Under the pieces are notes generated by a model. It was not told the DNA's origin and ran no database searches. It saw only the letters and a list, made by a program, of their open reading frames with translations. Made by a program: the position numbers and the translations under genes. 64,000 nucleotides of DNA, taken from assembly GCF_013111185.1 (NCBI RefSeq), contig NZ_WVRE01000011.1, forward strand, positions 1-64,000, given 5' to 3'. Each line of letters opens with the position of its first letter. The stretch's first letter is position 1. This DNA is from Ruegeria sp. HKCCD7303 (lineage in GTDB: Bacteria; Pseudomonadota; Alphaproteobacteria; Rhodobacterales; Rhodobacteraceae). Shown here one piece after another: positions 7,593-15,015 of this stretch.

Positions 7593-9719
7593 TCAGGATC
7601 CGCTTTCCACGGCTCCGCCCGCAATCGGCGCGGCCTGTTCCATCGCGTCGAGAATGGCGTTCGTGGTCAAGATCTCTGGCAGGGCGATGCCTTCGGGGGC
7701 CGACGGGCCGTAGACGATGTTGAAGGGGATCCCGAACCGTCCATTGTCCTCAAGGAAACGGGCGATCACATCGTCGGGGCGGGTCCAGTCGGCCTGCATC
7801 GGAATTGCTTTGTCCGATTGCAGTGTTGCCAGAACCTCGCCGCGTTCCAGCACCAGCGCTTTGTTGGCCTTGCAGGTCAGACACCAGTCGGCTGTGACAT
7901 CGACGAAAACCACCTCGCCGCGCGACACAAGGCGGGCGATTTCGGGGCGGCTGAAGGTAATCCAAGGGATCTCTCCGGCTGGTTCAAGCAGCCTGGACCG
8001 GTCTTTGCCGGCAATCGCAACCGGTGCGGCAAACGCTGCGGTCAGCGTCAGCAACAGGGCTGTCCAGCGCAAAACGGGTGGCATCATCGTACTTTTCCAG
8101 ATCAACAGGACCAGAACAGTTGCAGCCAGCACGGTAGCAGTTGCAGCAGTGTCTCCGGCCACCCCGACCATCACCCAGACCAACCAGCCGATCGTGGTCA
8201 GCAGTGCCGCCGACAGGGCCCATTTTAATCCCACCATCCAACGCCCCGGTTTAGGCAGAGCGGCGGTAAGTTTCGGGTGCACTGCAACCAGCAGGTAAGG
8301 AATGGCCAGCCCGACCCCCATTGCGGTGAAGATCGCCACGATATCCACCGGTCGGCCGGTCAGGGCAAAGGCCACCGCCGTGCCGAGGAAGGGGGCCGAG
8401 CAGGGCGTCGCCAGAACTGCTGAGAAGGCTCCGGTCAGGAAATCCCCGACCAGCGACACGCGGCCCTTTTCGACATGGGCAAGCCGGGTGTTCAGCGACT
8501 GCGGCAGCGTGATCTCGAACAAGCCCGCGAGGCTGGTTGCAAAAACCGCCAGCACCACGATCATCACCGCAAGGAAAAGCGGATTCTGGAACTGGATGCC
8601 CCAGCCGACGGAATAGCCCAGCGACCGCGCCGCAATGGTGATAGCCGCCAACAGCCACATGAATGTCAGGATTCCGGCTGCCGAAGCCAGGAACCCGGCG
8701 CGAATCTGAGCCGCAGAGCGGTCGCGAGCCTTTACCGCCGAGGAAAGCTTGATCGAAAGCACTGGCAGTACGCAGGGCATGACATTCAGAATCAACCCGC
8801 CGCCCACCGCCAGCAAAATGATCCAGACCAGCGCGCTGGCTGAAGTTTCGGCGGCCGCGATCTCATATGGTGGCGGGGTAGGGGGAGCGTCGGTACGGGG
8901 CGAAAACTCGGCCACGCGGTTGGTGTCGGTAACCGTGACGGACAAGGCGGGGGGGTCCTGTGCCAGAGCGAGGACCGGGAACTGCACCCATAGCTGACGC
9001 CTGTCGCCAGCGAGCCGGATGTCGGGTGCACCAAACGCGGTGTCACGTCCCATGTCGGGAAAGACATCAGGCGCATCAAAGGGCAGGTCGCTGGTGAAAT
9101 TCAGCGTCAGCATCTCGGACTCGGTATCCAGGGTCGCGGCGTCGGACTTCATTCCGCTTGTGTTTCCCGTGGTTGGCACCCGCGACAGAAAGGCATTTAT
9201 AAGCCGGGCCGAGTCCTGATCCCGACCCGTTCCCTGAGTCAGCGACAAGTCCAGCGAAAACTCGACCGGCACACAGATATCGGAACAGATCAGCGTTGTC
9301 ACAGCGGCCTTCAAGTCAACTGGCGCTCCGGGGTTCTCGAGTGTGACGGTCAGCGGAAAGACCACTTCGTCCTTGTACCCGAAATTCTCGATCCCGAAGG
9401 CGCGAAAACGGATCGGCGCGGGCCAGTGAAACTGTACGTCGCTGACGTTTTGCGAGCCGTTCCAAGTGATCTTGGGCGGAATTCCCACCTCACCAGGCGA
9501 CTTCCAGTAGGTTTTCCAATCTTCGCCCAGTTTCAGATGCAGTCCTGCAGTGATCGTCTTGACGTCAGGCGCGATCCCGTCCTGCGCGGTAATTATGTGT
9601 GCGACCAGGGGCTCTGATTCATACGCTTGGGATGTAGCTGCAAGGCTTGTCCCGGCGGAAGTCTGGCCAAAGATTAACCCCAAGATCATAATACATAAAT
9701 TTAGGAGTGTTCTTGCCAT
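7593..9719 (-). CDS. scsB: ScsB-like DsbD-family thiol reductase, copper-tolerance type
   Basis: ScsB carries electrons from cytoplasmic thioredoxin across the inner membrane to periplasmic partners such as ScsC. Layout: signal peptide; a large periplasmic domain with the ScsB-type LGEDWKTYWKSPGEVGIPP and ICSDICVPVE; eight hydrophobic helices with paired cysteines (NVMPCVLPVLSIKL, LATPCSAPFLGTA); and a C-terminal thioredoxin domain with DWCLTCKANK. A GTG at 9746 extends the frame but lies only a few bases from the start of transcription expected from the promoter at 9750-9780, so ATG 9719 is preferred (708 residues). Start choice is moderately sure; the family is firm. Confidence 0.9.
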   Translation of the reverse strand: MARTLLNLCIMILGLIFGQTSAGTSLAATSQAYESEPLVAHIITAQDGIAPDVKTITAGLHLKLGEDWKTYWKSPGEVGIPPKITWNGSQNVSDVQFHWPAPIRFRAFGIENFGYKDEVVFPLTVTLENPGAPVDLKAAVTTLICSDICVPVEFSLDLSLTQGTGRDQDSARLINAFLSRVPTTGNTSGMKSDAATLDTESEMLTLNFTSDLPFDAPDVFPDMGRDTAFGAPDIRLAGDRRQLWVQFPVLALAQDPPALSVTVTDTNRVAEFSPRTDAPPTPPPYEIAAAETSASALVWIILLAVGGGLILNVMPCVLPVLSIKLSSAVKARDRSAAQIRAGFLASAAGILTFMWLLAAITIAARSLGYSVGWGIQFQNPLFLAVMIVVLAVFATSLAGLFEITLPQSLNTRLAHVEKGRVSLVGDFLTGAFSAVLATPCSAPFLGTAVAFALTGRPVDIVAIFTAMGVGLAIPYLLVAVHPKLTAALPKPGRWMVGLKWALSAALLTTIGWLVWVMVGVAGDTAATATVLAATVLVLLIWKSTMMPPVLRWTALLLTLTAAFAAPVAIAGKDRSRLLEPAGEIPWITFSRPEIARLVSRGEVVFVDVTADWCLTCKANKALVLERGEVLATLQSDKAIPMQADWTRPDDVIARFLEDNGRFGIPFNIVYGPSAPEGIALPEILTTNAILDAMEQAAPIAGGAVESGS

Positions 9720-9749
9720 TGCGCGTTGCCATCGGTTGTTTTGCACCCG

Positions 9750-9780
9750 TCTCTGCCAGATTCCAGCGCTGGAGGGTCAA
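9750..9780 (-). promoter_or_regulatory. CueR-type promoter for scsB
   Basis: On the minus strand TTGACC (9780-9775) precedes CTCCAGCGCTGGAATCTGG (19 bp) and a poor -10. The dyad is the same as that before ccmF, suggesting that scsB and ccmFGHI answer to the same MerR-family activator. Confidence 0.72.
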
Positions 9781-9806
9781 CGAGCCGGAATGTCACATCC
9801 CCACGA

Positions 9807-10010
9807 TCAGCTCACGAAACCTTCGCGCCCGTCTTCGCAGATGAAATAGGCCCCGCCATCCGCGCCCTCCCATTGAACCCGGCAACCTTGGGGCAGGGCG
9901 TATTCAGGCTGCGGCGGTTGCAGCGGGCATAGTTTAGGGCGTGGTGCGCAAGCCGCCAGCGAAAGAGCGGCCAGCGACATGGCGGCCAACCTTGAGCACC
10001 AAAGCTTCAT
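9807..10010 (-). CDS. Small lipoprotein, unknown
   Basis: A 67-residue protein with a lipoprotein signal (MSLAALSLAAC lipobox, Cys21) and a short mature part containing further Cys residues (PKLCPLQPP, QGCRVQWEG, AYFICEDGRE). It probably sits on a membrane facing the periplasm. Three mature cysteines could bind copper or form a disulfide. It lies between the scsB promoter and the DUF2933-like gene in the same orientation, 9 bp after that gene, so it is likely transcribed from the promoter at 10362. Confidence 0.6.
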   Translation of the reverse strand: MKLWCSRLAAMSLAALSLAACAPRPKLCPLQPPQPEYALPQGCRVQWEGADGGAYFICEDGREGFVS

Positions 10011-10019
10011 GATTGAAGA

Positions 10020-10331
10020 TTATTGCCGGTGTACTGGGTTCGGTCCGACCGCGGCGTCTGTTGCCTTTGGTCTTTCCGATTCAGATTTGTTCGAATGACA
10101 GGATTTTTCCATCGCCTTGTGCATAAAGAAATGGGCTCCGAGGCACAGGATCAACGGTGCGAAAAGACCCAAGGAGTCAGAAAGCCCACCAACCGTCCCG
10201 CCGGCGATCAAGTAGAGAGCGATCGGCGTTATCATGGCAATGCAACATACCATCATGCCCCATTTCATTATCTTGCCGCCGCTAACCGGTACTGACGCCT
10301 GCGGCGCGTTTGCAGTCTGTTTTTCTTTCAC
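10020..10331 (-). CDS. DUF2933-like small membrane protein
   Basis: About 103 residues with two hydrophobic segments (MKWGMMVCCIAMITPIALYL and GLFAPLILCLGAHFFMHKAM). The second ends in Cys..His..His..Cys..His (CLGAHFFMHKAMEKSCH), typical of DUF2933 proteins that accompany copper operons. A GTG at 10331 has GGAG six bases upstream; a TTG four codons earlier is the alternative start. A CueR-type promoter lies at 10362-10392. A paralogue occurs at 38048. Function in the family is unknown; membrane metal binding is inferred. Confidence 0.68.
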   Translation of the reverse strand: MKEKQTANAPQASVPVSGGKIMKWGMMVCCIAMITPIALYLIAGGTVGGLSDSLGLFAPLILCLGAHFFMHKAMEKSCHSNKSESERPKATDAAVGPNPVHRQ

Positions 10332-10361
10332 ATTCAACTCCAAAATTTGGATTGGAGACCT

Positions 10362-10392
10362 CTGCTAACGCCTTCCCACGATGGAAGGTCAA
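10362..10392 (-). promoter_or_regulatory. CueR-type promoter for DUF2933-like gene
   Basis: Minus strand: TTGACC (10392-10387), a 19-bp spacer TTCCATCGTGGGAAGGCGT and -10 TAGCAG. The outer dyad CCTTCC..GGAAGG is kept while the centre differs (ATCGTG instead of AGCGCT), which still fits a CueR operator. Confidence 0.7.
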
Positions 10393-10705
10393 GCTGTTTT
10401 GGCGCGAAGCGAATTTGACGCTGTCAAACCAGTCCAGCATTTGCTTGGGCCTTACTTGGTGCATAGACACGGCCGGAACAGGGAAGTTTTTAGGGGTATG
10501 AACAGCAGGCATTGTCGTCCCGACGCCTGGTGAAGTTTCAGGTTAAACACGAAGCTGCCTAGGTCACTTTAAGCCTTGAAAACTCGCGGGTGGGTCGAAG
10601 CGATATCGAACGAATAATTGAATGGACAAATCTTCCCCCGTCGCGGATTGTCTAATCCCCTGGGTACTAACTCCAGACACCAACCAGCCAATAGGAGCGC
10701 TATCA

Positions 10706-11359
10706 ATGCTGACCAGACGACATTTTGTTGCAGCCTCGCTCGCCATTTTCTCTCAGCCGGTTTTTGGAGTGACGTCGGCGGCGGCCTCGCAATGGTCGGA
10801 GTGGGATGCGCAAGTAACTCCAGCCAATTTTGATCCCGCAACATCCAATCCCTGGGGTTTACACCCACGTTTCCTGCCTCAGCGTGTGCAAACCAATCGA
10901 CCACTTACTCCGGGTGACATTCATGTCGACGCGGTGGCACGATATCTGTATTTCATCGAAGACGGTGGCACAGCAATGCGTTACGGCGTAGCCATTGCCC
11001 GAGGCAATCTTTACGAGCCCGGAGTCTACACGATCAAGCGAAAGGCCAAATGGCCGCGTTGGACTCCTACAGCCGAAATGATTGAGCGCGACCCTGATGA
11101 ATATGCGCAATTCGCAGATGGTGTGCCCGGTGGGCCGACAAACCCATTGGGATCAAGGGCGTTTTATCTGTTCGAAGGTGGTCGCGACACATACCTGCGA
11201 ATTCACGGAACGCCTTATCCAAGATCTATCGGAGGTCGCGCAAGTTCTGGCTGCGTAAGGATGGCGATGCCACATATCATCGGGCTTTATGATCGTGTCA
11301 GGCCAGGGTCCACGGCTCATCTCTACCCTCCCGAGCGGCTTCTGACCGCGACCAGCTGA
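10706..11359 (+). CDS. L,D-transpeptidase (YkuD), Tat-type signal
   Basis: A periplasmic peptidoglycan enzyme that forms 3-3 cross-links or attaches proteins to the wall. 217 residues from ATG 10706 (AGGAGC eight bases upstream); an in-frame upstream ATG at 10622 adds 28 residues that do not look like a signal peptide. N-terminus LTRRHFVAASLAIF is a twin-arginine signal. The catalytic YkuD signature is complete: RIHGTPYPRSIGGRASSGCV with nucleophile Cys and its His. A tryptophan-rich segment (KAKWPRWTPTAEM) is typical of this branch. No CueR-type box was found directly upstream. It is a paralogue of the gene at 12003. Confidence 0.9.
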   Translation: MLTRRHFVAASLAIFSQPVFGVTSAAASQWSEWDAQVTPANFDPATSNPWGLHPRFLPQRVQTNRPLTPGDIHVDAVARYLYFIEDGGTAMRYGVAIARGNLYEPGVYTIKRKAKWPRWTPTAEMIERDPDEYAQFADGVPGGPTNPLGSRAFYLFEGGRDTYLRIHGTPYPRSIGGRASSGCVRMAMPHIIGLYDRVRPGSTAHLYPPERLLTATS

Positions 11360-11369
11360 CAGGCGCTTG

Positions 11370-11642
11370 TCAGGCGCGCGTACAGATTGGGCGCCCTTCA
11401 ATAGTCCTAAGTGGTAGGTAGGTTGTTTCAACTGGCCCAACATAGCGATACCAATAGCAACCGTCCTCAGGCATGATTTTCACTGCGTTCAGGTCCTGGC
11501 CCGGAGCAGCAATCTGGGCTACGGCGTCAGGAACTTGGGAAAGCGTTCCGGGCTCGCTATCTGCAGATATTGACGTTGTTTCGGTACAAGCGCCGATGAA
11601 CAAAAGTGCGGCCAGTGCTTGGAAAGCTTTCCTGAAGGACAT
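11370..11642 (-). CDS. Small lipoprotein, unknown
   Basis: A 90-residue lipoprotein: signal MSFRKAFQALAALLFIGAC with lipidated Cys19, then a short mature domain with two cysteines and an aromatic patch (PEDGCYWYRYVGPVETTYLP). It lies between the two L,D-transpeptidase genes, convergent with the first. I do not recognise the family; an envelope role beside the cross-linking enzymes is guilt by association. Confidence 0.55.
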   Translation of the reverse strand: MSFRKAFQALAALLFIGACTETTSISADSEPGTLSQVPDAVAQIAAPGQDLNAVKIMPEDGCYWYRYVGPVETTYLPLRTIEGRPICTRA

Positions 11643-11926
11643 GGTGTTTAGTCCACTGTGATTGTCATTTGTAGTGCCTGCTACCCTCGCATCGACGGGT
11701 GATCACATCAATTCACCAAGAACTAAGCAATTGTTAGCGTTGCTTTTTTGTGTTCGGTTGATTCAAGAAAGTCAGGTTTTGCTTAAAGCAGCCTGGAGTT
11801 ACGTCCAAGAAAAATTGCTTTTCCACAATGACTTGATGATTTGGGTCCGCCTTCTAAGGAAATATCCCTGCGCCAACGGCAACGACAATTCAGACGAGAC
11901 ATCCCATATGAAATGTCATTTGCGTG
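11643..11926. other. Intergenic, no gene seen
   Basis: No convincing gene. The only long open frame (plus strand) starts at a TTG and runs through the CueR-type promoter, so I do not accept it. The region separates the divergent lipoprotein and second L,D-transpeptidase. Confidence 0.4.
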
Positions 11927-11957
11927 TTGACCTTCCAGCGCAGGAACCGGGCATACG
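11927..11957 (+). promoter_or_regulatory. CueR-type promoter for second L,D-transpeptidase
   Basis: TTGACC at 11927-11932, a 19-bp spacer TTCCAGCGCAGGAACCGGG and a -10-like CATACG at 11952-11957. Expected transcription start is near 11964, which helps to choose the translation start of the next gene. Confidence 0.75.
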
Positions 11958-12002
11958 AGTTATTTGAGTCGGAAAAAAAGAATAAACTTTGGGATGGCAG
12001 GC

Positions 12003-12584
12003 ATGAAACGGAGCAAAGAAGGAAAGGTTGTTACGCGACGTGGAGTGATTGCCGCGTTTGCTGCGACGACGCTTTTTCCAGCACCGGCCGTTTGGGCCCA
12101 ATCAACGGCAACTGAGGGGACGCGCCGCAATGTTTCCTCATTCCGCGTTGCTAAATGGCAGGACCACTTTGATACGCTTAAGAATGGTGTGATCCTGTCC
12201 GATACACAGTCCAAGGTCCTGCAATATTGGTCGGAAGACGAAAGCGTCTACCGAATGTATCCAACCAGCGTACCGCTGACGGAAGACCTTACAAGGCTGG
12301 GCTACACCACAGTTACTCGCAAGGTCGAAGGGCCGTCTTGGCGACCGACACCAGCAATGAAAAAGCGCAACCCCGCTTGGCCCGATTATGTGGGCCCGGG
12401 TCCGGAGAATCCTCTGGGGACACATGCACTTTATTTGAGCTGGCAATACTACCGGATCCACGGCACCAACGACACGCGCAAGATCGGGAGAAGATCCTCC
12501 AACGGCTGCATTGGCTTGTACAACGAGCAGATTGCGGAATTGTTCGAACTGGCCACTGTGGGCACTCAGGTAAAACTGATCTGA
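12003..12584 (+). CDS. L,D-transpeptidase (YkuD), copper-regulated
   Basis: 193 residues from ATG 12003. In-frame ATGs at 11964 and 11994 exist, but 11964 coincides with the predicted transcription start of the CueR-type promoter; 11994 remains possible. The N-terminus carries a twin-arginine signal (VTRRGVIAAFAATTLFPAPA, cleavage near VWAQS). The YkuD active site is complete: RIHGTNDTRKIGRRSSNGCI. Unlike the neighbour at 10706 it has a recognisable copper-type promoter. Copper is reported to inhibit L,D-transpeptidases of E. coli through the catalytic Cys, so induced extra copies would make sense; that link is inference. Confidence 0.9.
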   Translation: MKRSKEGKVVTRRGVIAAFAATTLFPAPAVWAQSTATEGTRRNVSSFRVAKWQDHFDTLKNGVILSDTQSKVLQYWSEDESVYRMYPTSVPLTEDLTRLGYTTVTRKVEGPSWRPTPAMKKRNPAWPDYVGPGPENPLGTHALYLSWQYYRIHGTNDTRKIGRRSSNGCIGLYNEQIAELFELATVGTQVKLI

Positions 12585-12608
12585 CCTTGGTCAGGCCGAT
12601 TTTTTTTG
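12581..12608 (+). terminator. Hairpin with T-run after second L,D-transpeptidase
   Basis: CTGACC-TT-GGTCAG at 12581-12594 is a perfect six-base stem followed within a few bases by eight Ts (12600-12607). It overlaps the stop codon. The T-run starts a few bases after the stem, so it may be a leaky terminator before the cytochrome genes. Confidence 0.5.
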
Positions 12609-12651
12609 CGCGCGTTGAACCTAAGAACTGACAATCATGTGAAGAACAGAG

Positions 12652-13101
12652 ATGGATAAACTTACACTCTTGATCGGCGGAGTAGTGATCGCAGGCGCCG
12701 CCGCGTTCGTCTACAACTTAAATCAGCAACCAACAGGTCACTCGATGACGCCGCCCGATACGTCAGCACTGGAGCAAGGAGACCCAATCGAAAACGTCAC
12801 TCTGCCGGACCAGCTAAGCGAATTTGCGGCCGTCGGCAAAGTGGCATTCGACGCCAAATGCTCGGCGTGCCATGGCGCGAATGCAACAGGTCTGGAAGGC
12901 CTTGCACCACCTTTGGTGCATAAAATCTATGAACCAAGCCACCATTCGGACGAGTCATTTTATGTGGCAGTCCAGAATGGAGTTCGGGCACACCATTGGA
13001 AGTTCGGCAATATGCCGCCGGTCGATGGCTTGACCCGTGCGGATGTGAAGGGCATCGTGGCGTATATCAGAGAGCTGCAGCAGGAAAACGGGATTTTCTG
13101 A
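12652..13101 (+). CDS. Membrane-anchored monohaem cytochrome c
   Basis: 149 residues: uncleaved-looking N-terminal helix (about 4-22), a linker, and one cytochrome c domain with CSACH near residue 67 (DAKCSACHGANATGLEGLAPPL) and an axial Met candidate in FGNMPPVDGL. Likely attached to the inner membrane, facing the periplasm. It opens a run of c-type cytochromes leading to the multicopper oxidase. An electron-shuttle role is inferred; no partner motif is visible. Confidence 0.85.
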   Translation: MDKLTLLIGGVVIAGAAAFVYNLNQQPTGHSMTPPDTSALEQGDPIENVTLPDQLSEFAAVGKVAFDAKCSACHGANATGLEGLAPPLVHKIYEPSHHSDESFYVAVQNGVRAHHWKFGNMPPVDGLTRADVKGIVAYIRELQQENGIF

Positions 13102-13115
13102 AGGTGACGAGCCGA

Positions 13116-13442
13116 ATGGGCAGTGCAATTCGTTACATCATACTGTCAATGGTGCTGACCATTGGCGGGCTGCTTGTGACGGCCGATTCTGCTCATGCAC
13201 ATGGCAGTGGTTCTCAGCACGTGATTGACCAAACGGACTCCGCGGACGTTGAGCATGTCAAGCAGGGTCATCCCGGACATTGTCATGGCGGAACGATTTG
13301 CAACGCTGTTGGTCTATTTTCGATGGGTCCACCACCGCCTGGCCCCCAAGATACTGAACAAAGATACTCGATCCCTCGAGCCCAATACCGGGTTCTCGGT
13401 ATCGCGGCGTTTGACCCACCACCGCCGCGTGTCCTGATCTGA
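13116..13442 (+). CDS. Small secreted His/Cys protein, DUF2946-like layout
   Basis: 108 residues from ATG 13116 with AAGGTGA upstream. Signal peptide (LSMVLTIGGLLVTADSAHAH), a His-rich part (QGHPGHCHGGTICNAVG) and a proline-rich end (FDPPPPRVLI). The order signal, His/Cys cluster, proline-rich tail is shared with the proteins at 21060 and 32308, suggesting a divergent family used with copper operons. I cannot assign a function; periplasmic copper binding is plausible from the His/Cys content. Confidence 0.6.
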   Translation: MGSAIRYIILSMVLTIGGLLVTADSAHAHGSGSQHVIDQTDSADVEHVKQGHPGHCHGGTICNAVGLFSMGPPPPGPQDTEQRYSIPRAQYRVLGIAAFDPPPPRVLI

Positions 13443-13497
13443 CCAGTCGAATTGCGCTCAACCTGGGCGCGTCGAAGCAGACGACAAGGACAAAACA

Positions 13498-14067
13498 ATG
13501 AACATTCTGAAAATGACCACAGGCGTTGCCCTGGTTTCTCTGTTTGCAGCCGCCGCCCTGGCGCATGGTGGCGCAACCGGCATCGTCAAAGAACGCATGG
13601 ATGGTATGTCCGCGATGAAGGACAGCATGAAGATCCTTACGCCGATGATGCAGGGGAAAACGCCCTACAATGCGCAAACGGTACGAAGCGAGGCCAAGAA
13701 AATCGGGCGTCACGCTGGCGAGAGCATGACAAAGCTGTTTCCAGAGGGATCTGATGGCAAACCCTCGGAGGCCAAATCGGAGATCTGGCAGGATTGGGGT
13801 TCATTTGCAGAGTTAGCCAGGCAGTTGGAATCCTACTCTGAAGGCCTTGTGCTTGCGGCGGACAACGGGTTGATGATGTCCGGGTCGGGCCATGGTTCGG
13901 GCATGATGGGCGGCGCATCCATGATGGGTGGCGGTTCTATGATGGGTGCCGGAATGATGGGCGGCAGTCCAAACCAGGCACAACTTTCTGAAATGCCGGC
14001 AGATGGTGTGTTCATGATGCTGAGCCAGACATGCTCGGCGTGTCACACGCAATTTCGGTCGGAATAG
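13498..14067 (+). CDS. Cytochrome c' family protein with Met-rich insertion
   Basis: 189 residues. Signal peptide (FAAAALAHGG), helices of the cytochrome c' four-helix bundle (RSEAKKIGRHAGESMTKLFP, SEIWQDWGSFAELARQLE), and the C-terminal haem motif TCSACHTQFRSE expected of class II cytochromes c. Before the last helix sits a glycine/methionine insertion (about residues 125-150) with repeated MMGG units, resembling Cu(I)-binding Met motifs of CopA/CusB-type proteins. Normal cytochromes c' are about 125-130 residues mature, so the insertion accounts for most of the extra length. Confidence 0.87.
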   Translation: MNILKMTTGVALVSLFAAAALAHGGATGIVKERMDGMSAMKDSMKILTPMMQGKTPYNAQTVRSEAKKIGRHAGESMTKLFPEGSDGKPSEAKSEIWQDWGSFAELARQLESYSEGLVLAADNGLMMSGSGHGSGMMGGASMMGGGSMMGAGMMGGSPNQAQLSEMPADGVFMMLSQTCSACHTQFRSE

Positions 14068-14076
14068 GAATGCGTC

Positions 14077-14976
14077 ATGAGACCGATATTCCGATTGGGC
14101 CTTGCTGCCGCCGTAGCGGCGTCAGCGGGACTTGTTGCTGTGATGGCTTGGCCGATTGGCCAGCCCTTACAAGCTCTCGACATTCAGGGTGACGTTAACC
14201 GCGGGGCGTATCTGGCAAGGGCAAGTGGTTGTATCGCTTGCCACACAGATTTTGCCAAAGGGGGCGCGGCCTTGGCCGGTGGGGTGGAGTTGGATACCCC
14301 GTTCGGCACGCTCTTTTCGCCGAACCTGACCACAGATCCCGATCACGGGATCGGTGATTGGACAATCGAGGAGTTCGCCCGCGCGGTGCGTCAAGGCGTA
14401 TCACCCGGCGGACAACCCTATTACCCGGCCTTTCCTTATCCATTCTATGCCAATTTCACGGATCAGGACATCGCCGATCTCTGGGCCGCATGGCAAACAG
14501 TTCCACCGGTAGCGGAACCGTCAAAAGAACAGGAAATGGCGTTCCCCTTCAATCAGAGATGGGGCCTGAAGCTGTGGCGCGCGGCTTTTCTGGAACCACC
14601 CCGCACTGATCCCGTGCCGGGCAATGACGAAGTGTGGAACCGGGGCCGGCTACTGGTCGAAGGTGCCACACATTGTGCGGCCTGCCACACCGGGAGGAAC
14701 CTGGCTGGCGCAAGAAATTCGGACACGGAACACTTCAAGGGAAGTGACTCTCTGCCGGGCGGTGACAAGGCACCGGCCATCGACTTTGAGACCCTGCAAA
14801 AGCGTGGTTGGACGGTAGATGATTTGGCCTACGCGTTGCGCACCGGCGTCATGCCTGATGGCGATGTCTTCGGCGGCGCCATGGGAGAGGTCGTAAACTA
14901 TGGCACCAGCTTTCTGACAGACGAAGACCGGAAGGCAATGGCGACCTATCTGCTGGATGTGCACGACGGGGGGTAA
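14077..14976 (+). CDS. Dihaem cytochrome c, alcohol-dehydrogenase-subunit type
   Basis: 299 residues: N-terminal hydrophobic signal or anchor (about 7-25), then two cytochrome c domains with CIACH near residue 52 and CAACH near residue 202. The segments GTLFSPNLTTDPDHGIGDW and RQGVSPGGQPYYPAFPYPFY are typical of the dihaem cytochromes that accompany periplasmic dehydrogenases and some copper oxidases. It begins 9 nt after the cytochrome c' gene and precedes the multicopper oxidase, so it may carry electrons from it. Confidence 0.9.
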   Translation: MRPIFRLGLAAAVAASAGLVAVMAWPIGQPLQALDIQGDVNRGAYLARASGCIACHTDFAKGGAALAGGVELDTPFGTLFSPNLTTDPDHGIGDWTIEEFARAVRQGVSPGGQPYYPAFPYPFYANFTDQDIADLWAAWQTVPPVAEPSKEQEMAFPFNQRWGLKLWRAAFLEPPRTDPVPGNDEVWNRGRLLVEGATHCAACHTGRNLAGARNSDTEHFKGSDSLPGGDKAPAIDFETLQKRGWTVDDLAYALRTGVMPDGDVFGGAMGEVVNYGTSFLTDEDRKAMATYLLDVHDGG

Positions 14977-15015
14977 TCGAGTGAGAGATCAAATTTTCTT
15001 TGGAGGGAAGTCCTC

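Noticed and set aside
11662..11967. 101-codon open frame upstream of the second L,D-transpeptidase
   Set aside because: TTG start without Shine-Dalgarno, and it runs through the CueR-type promoter.
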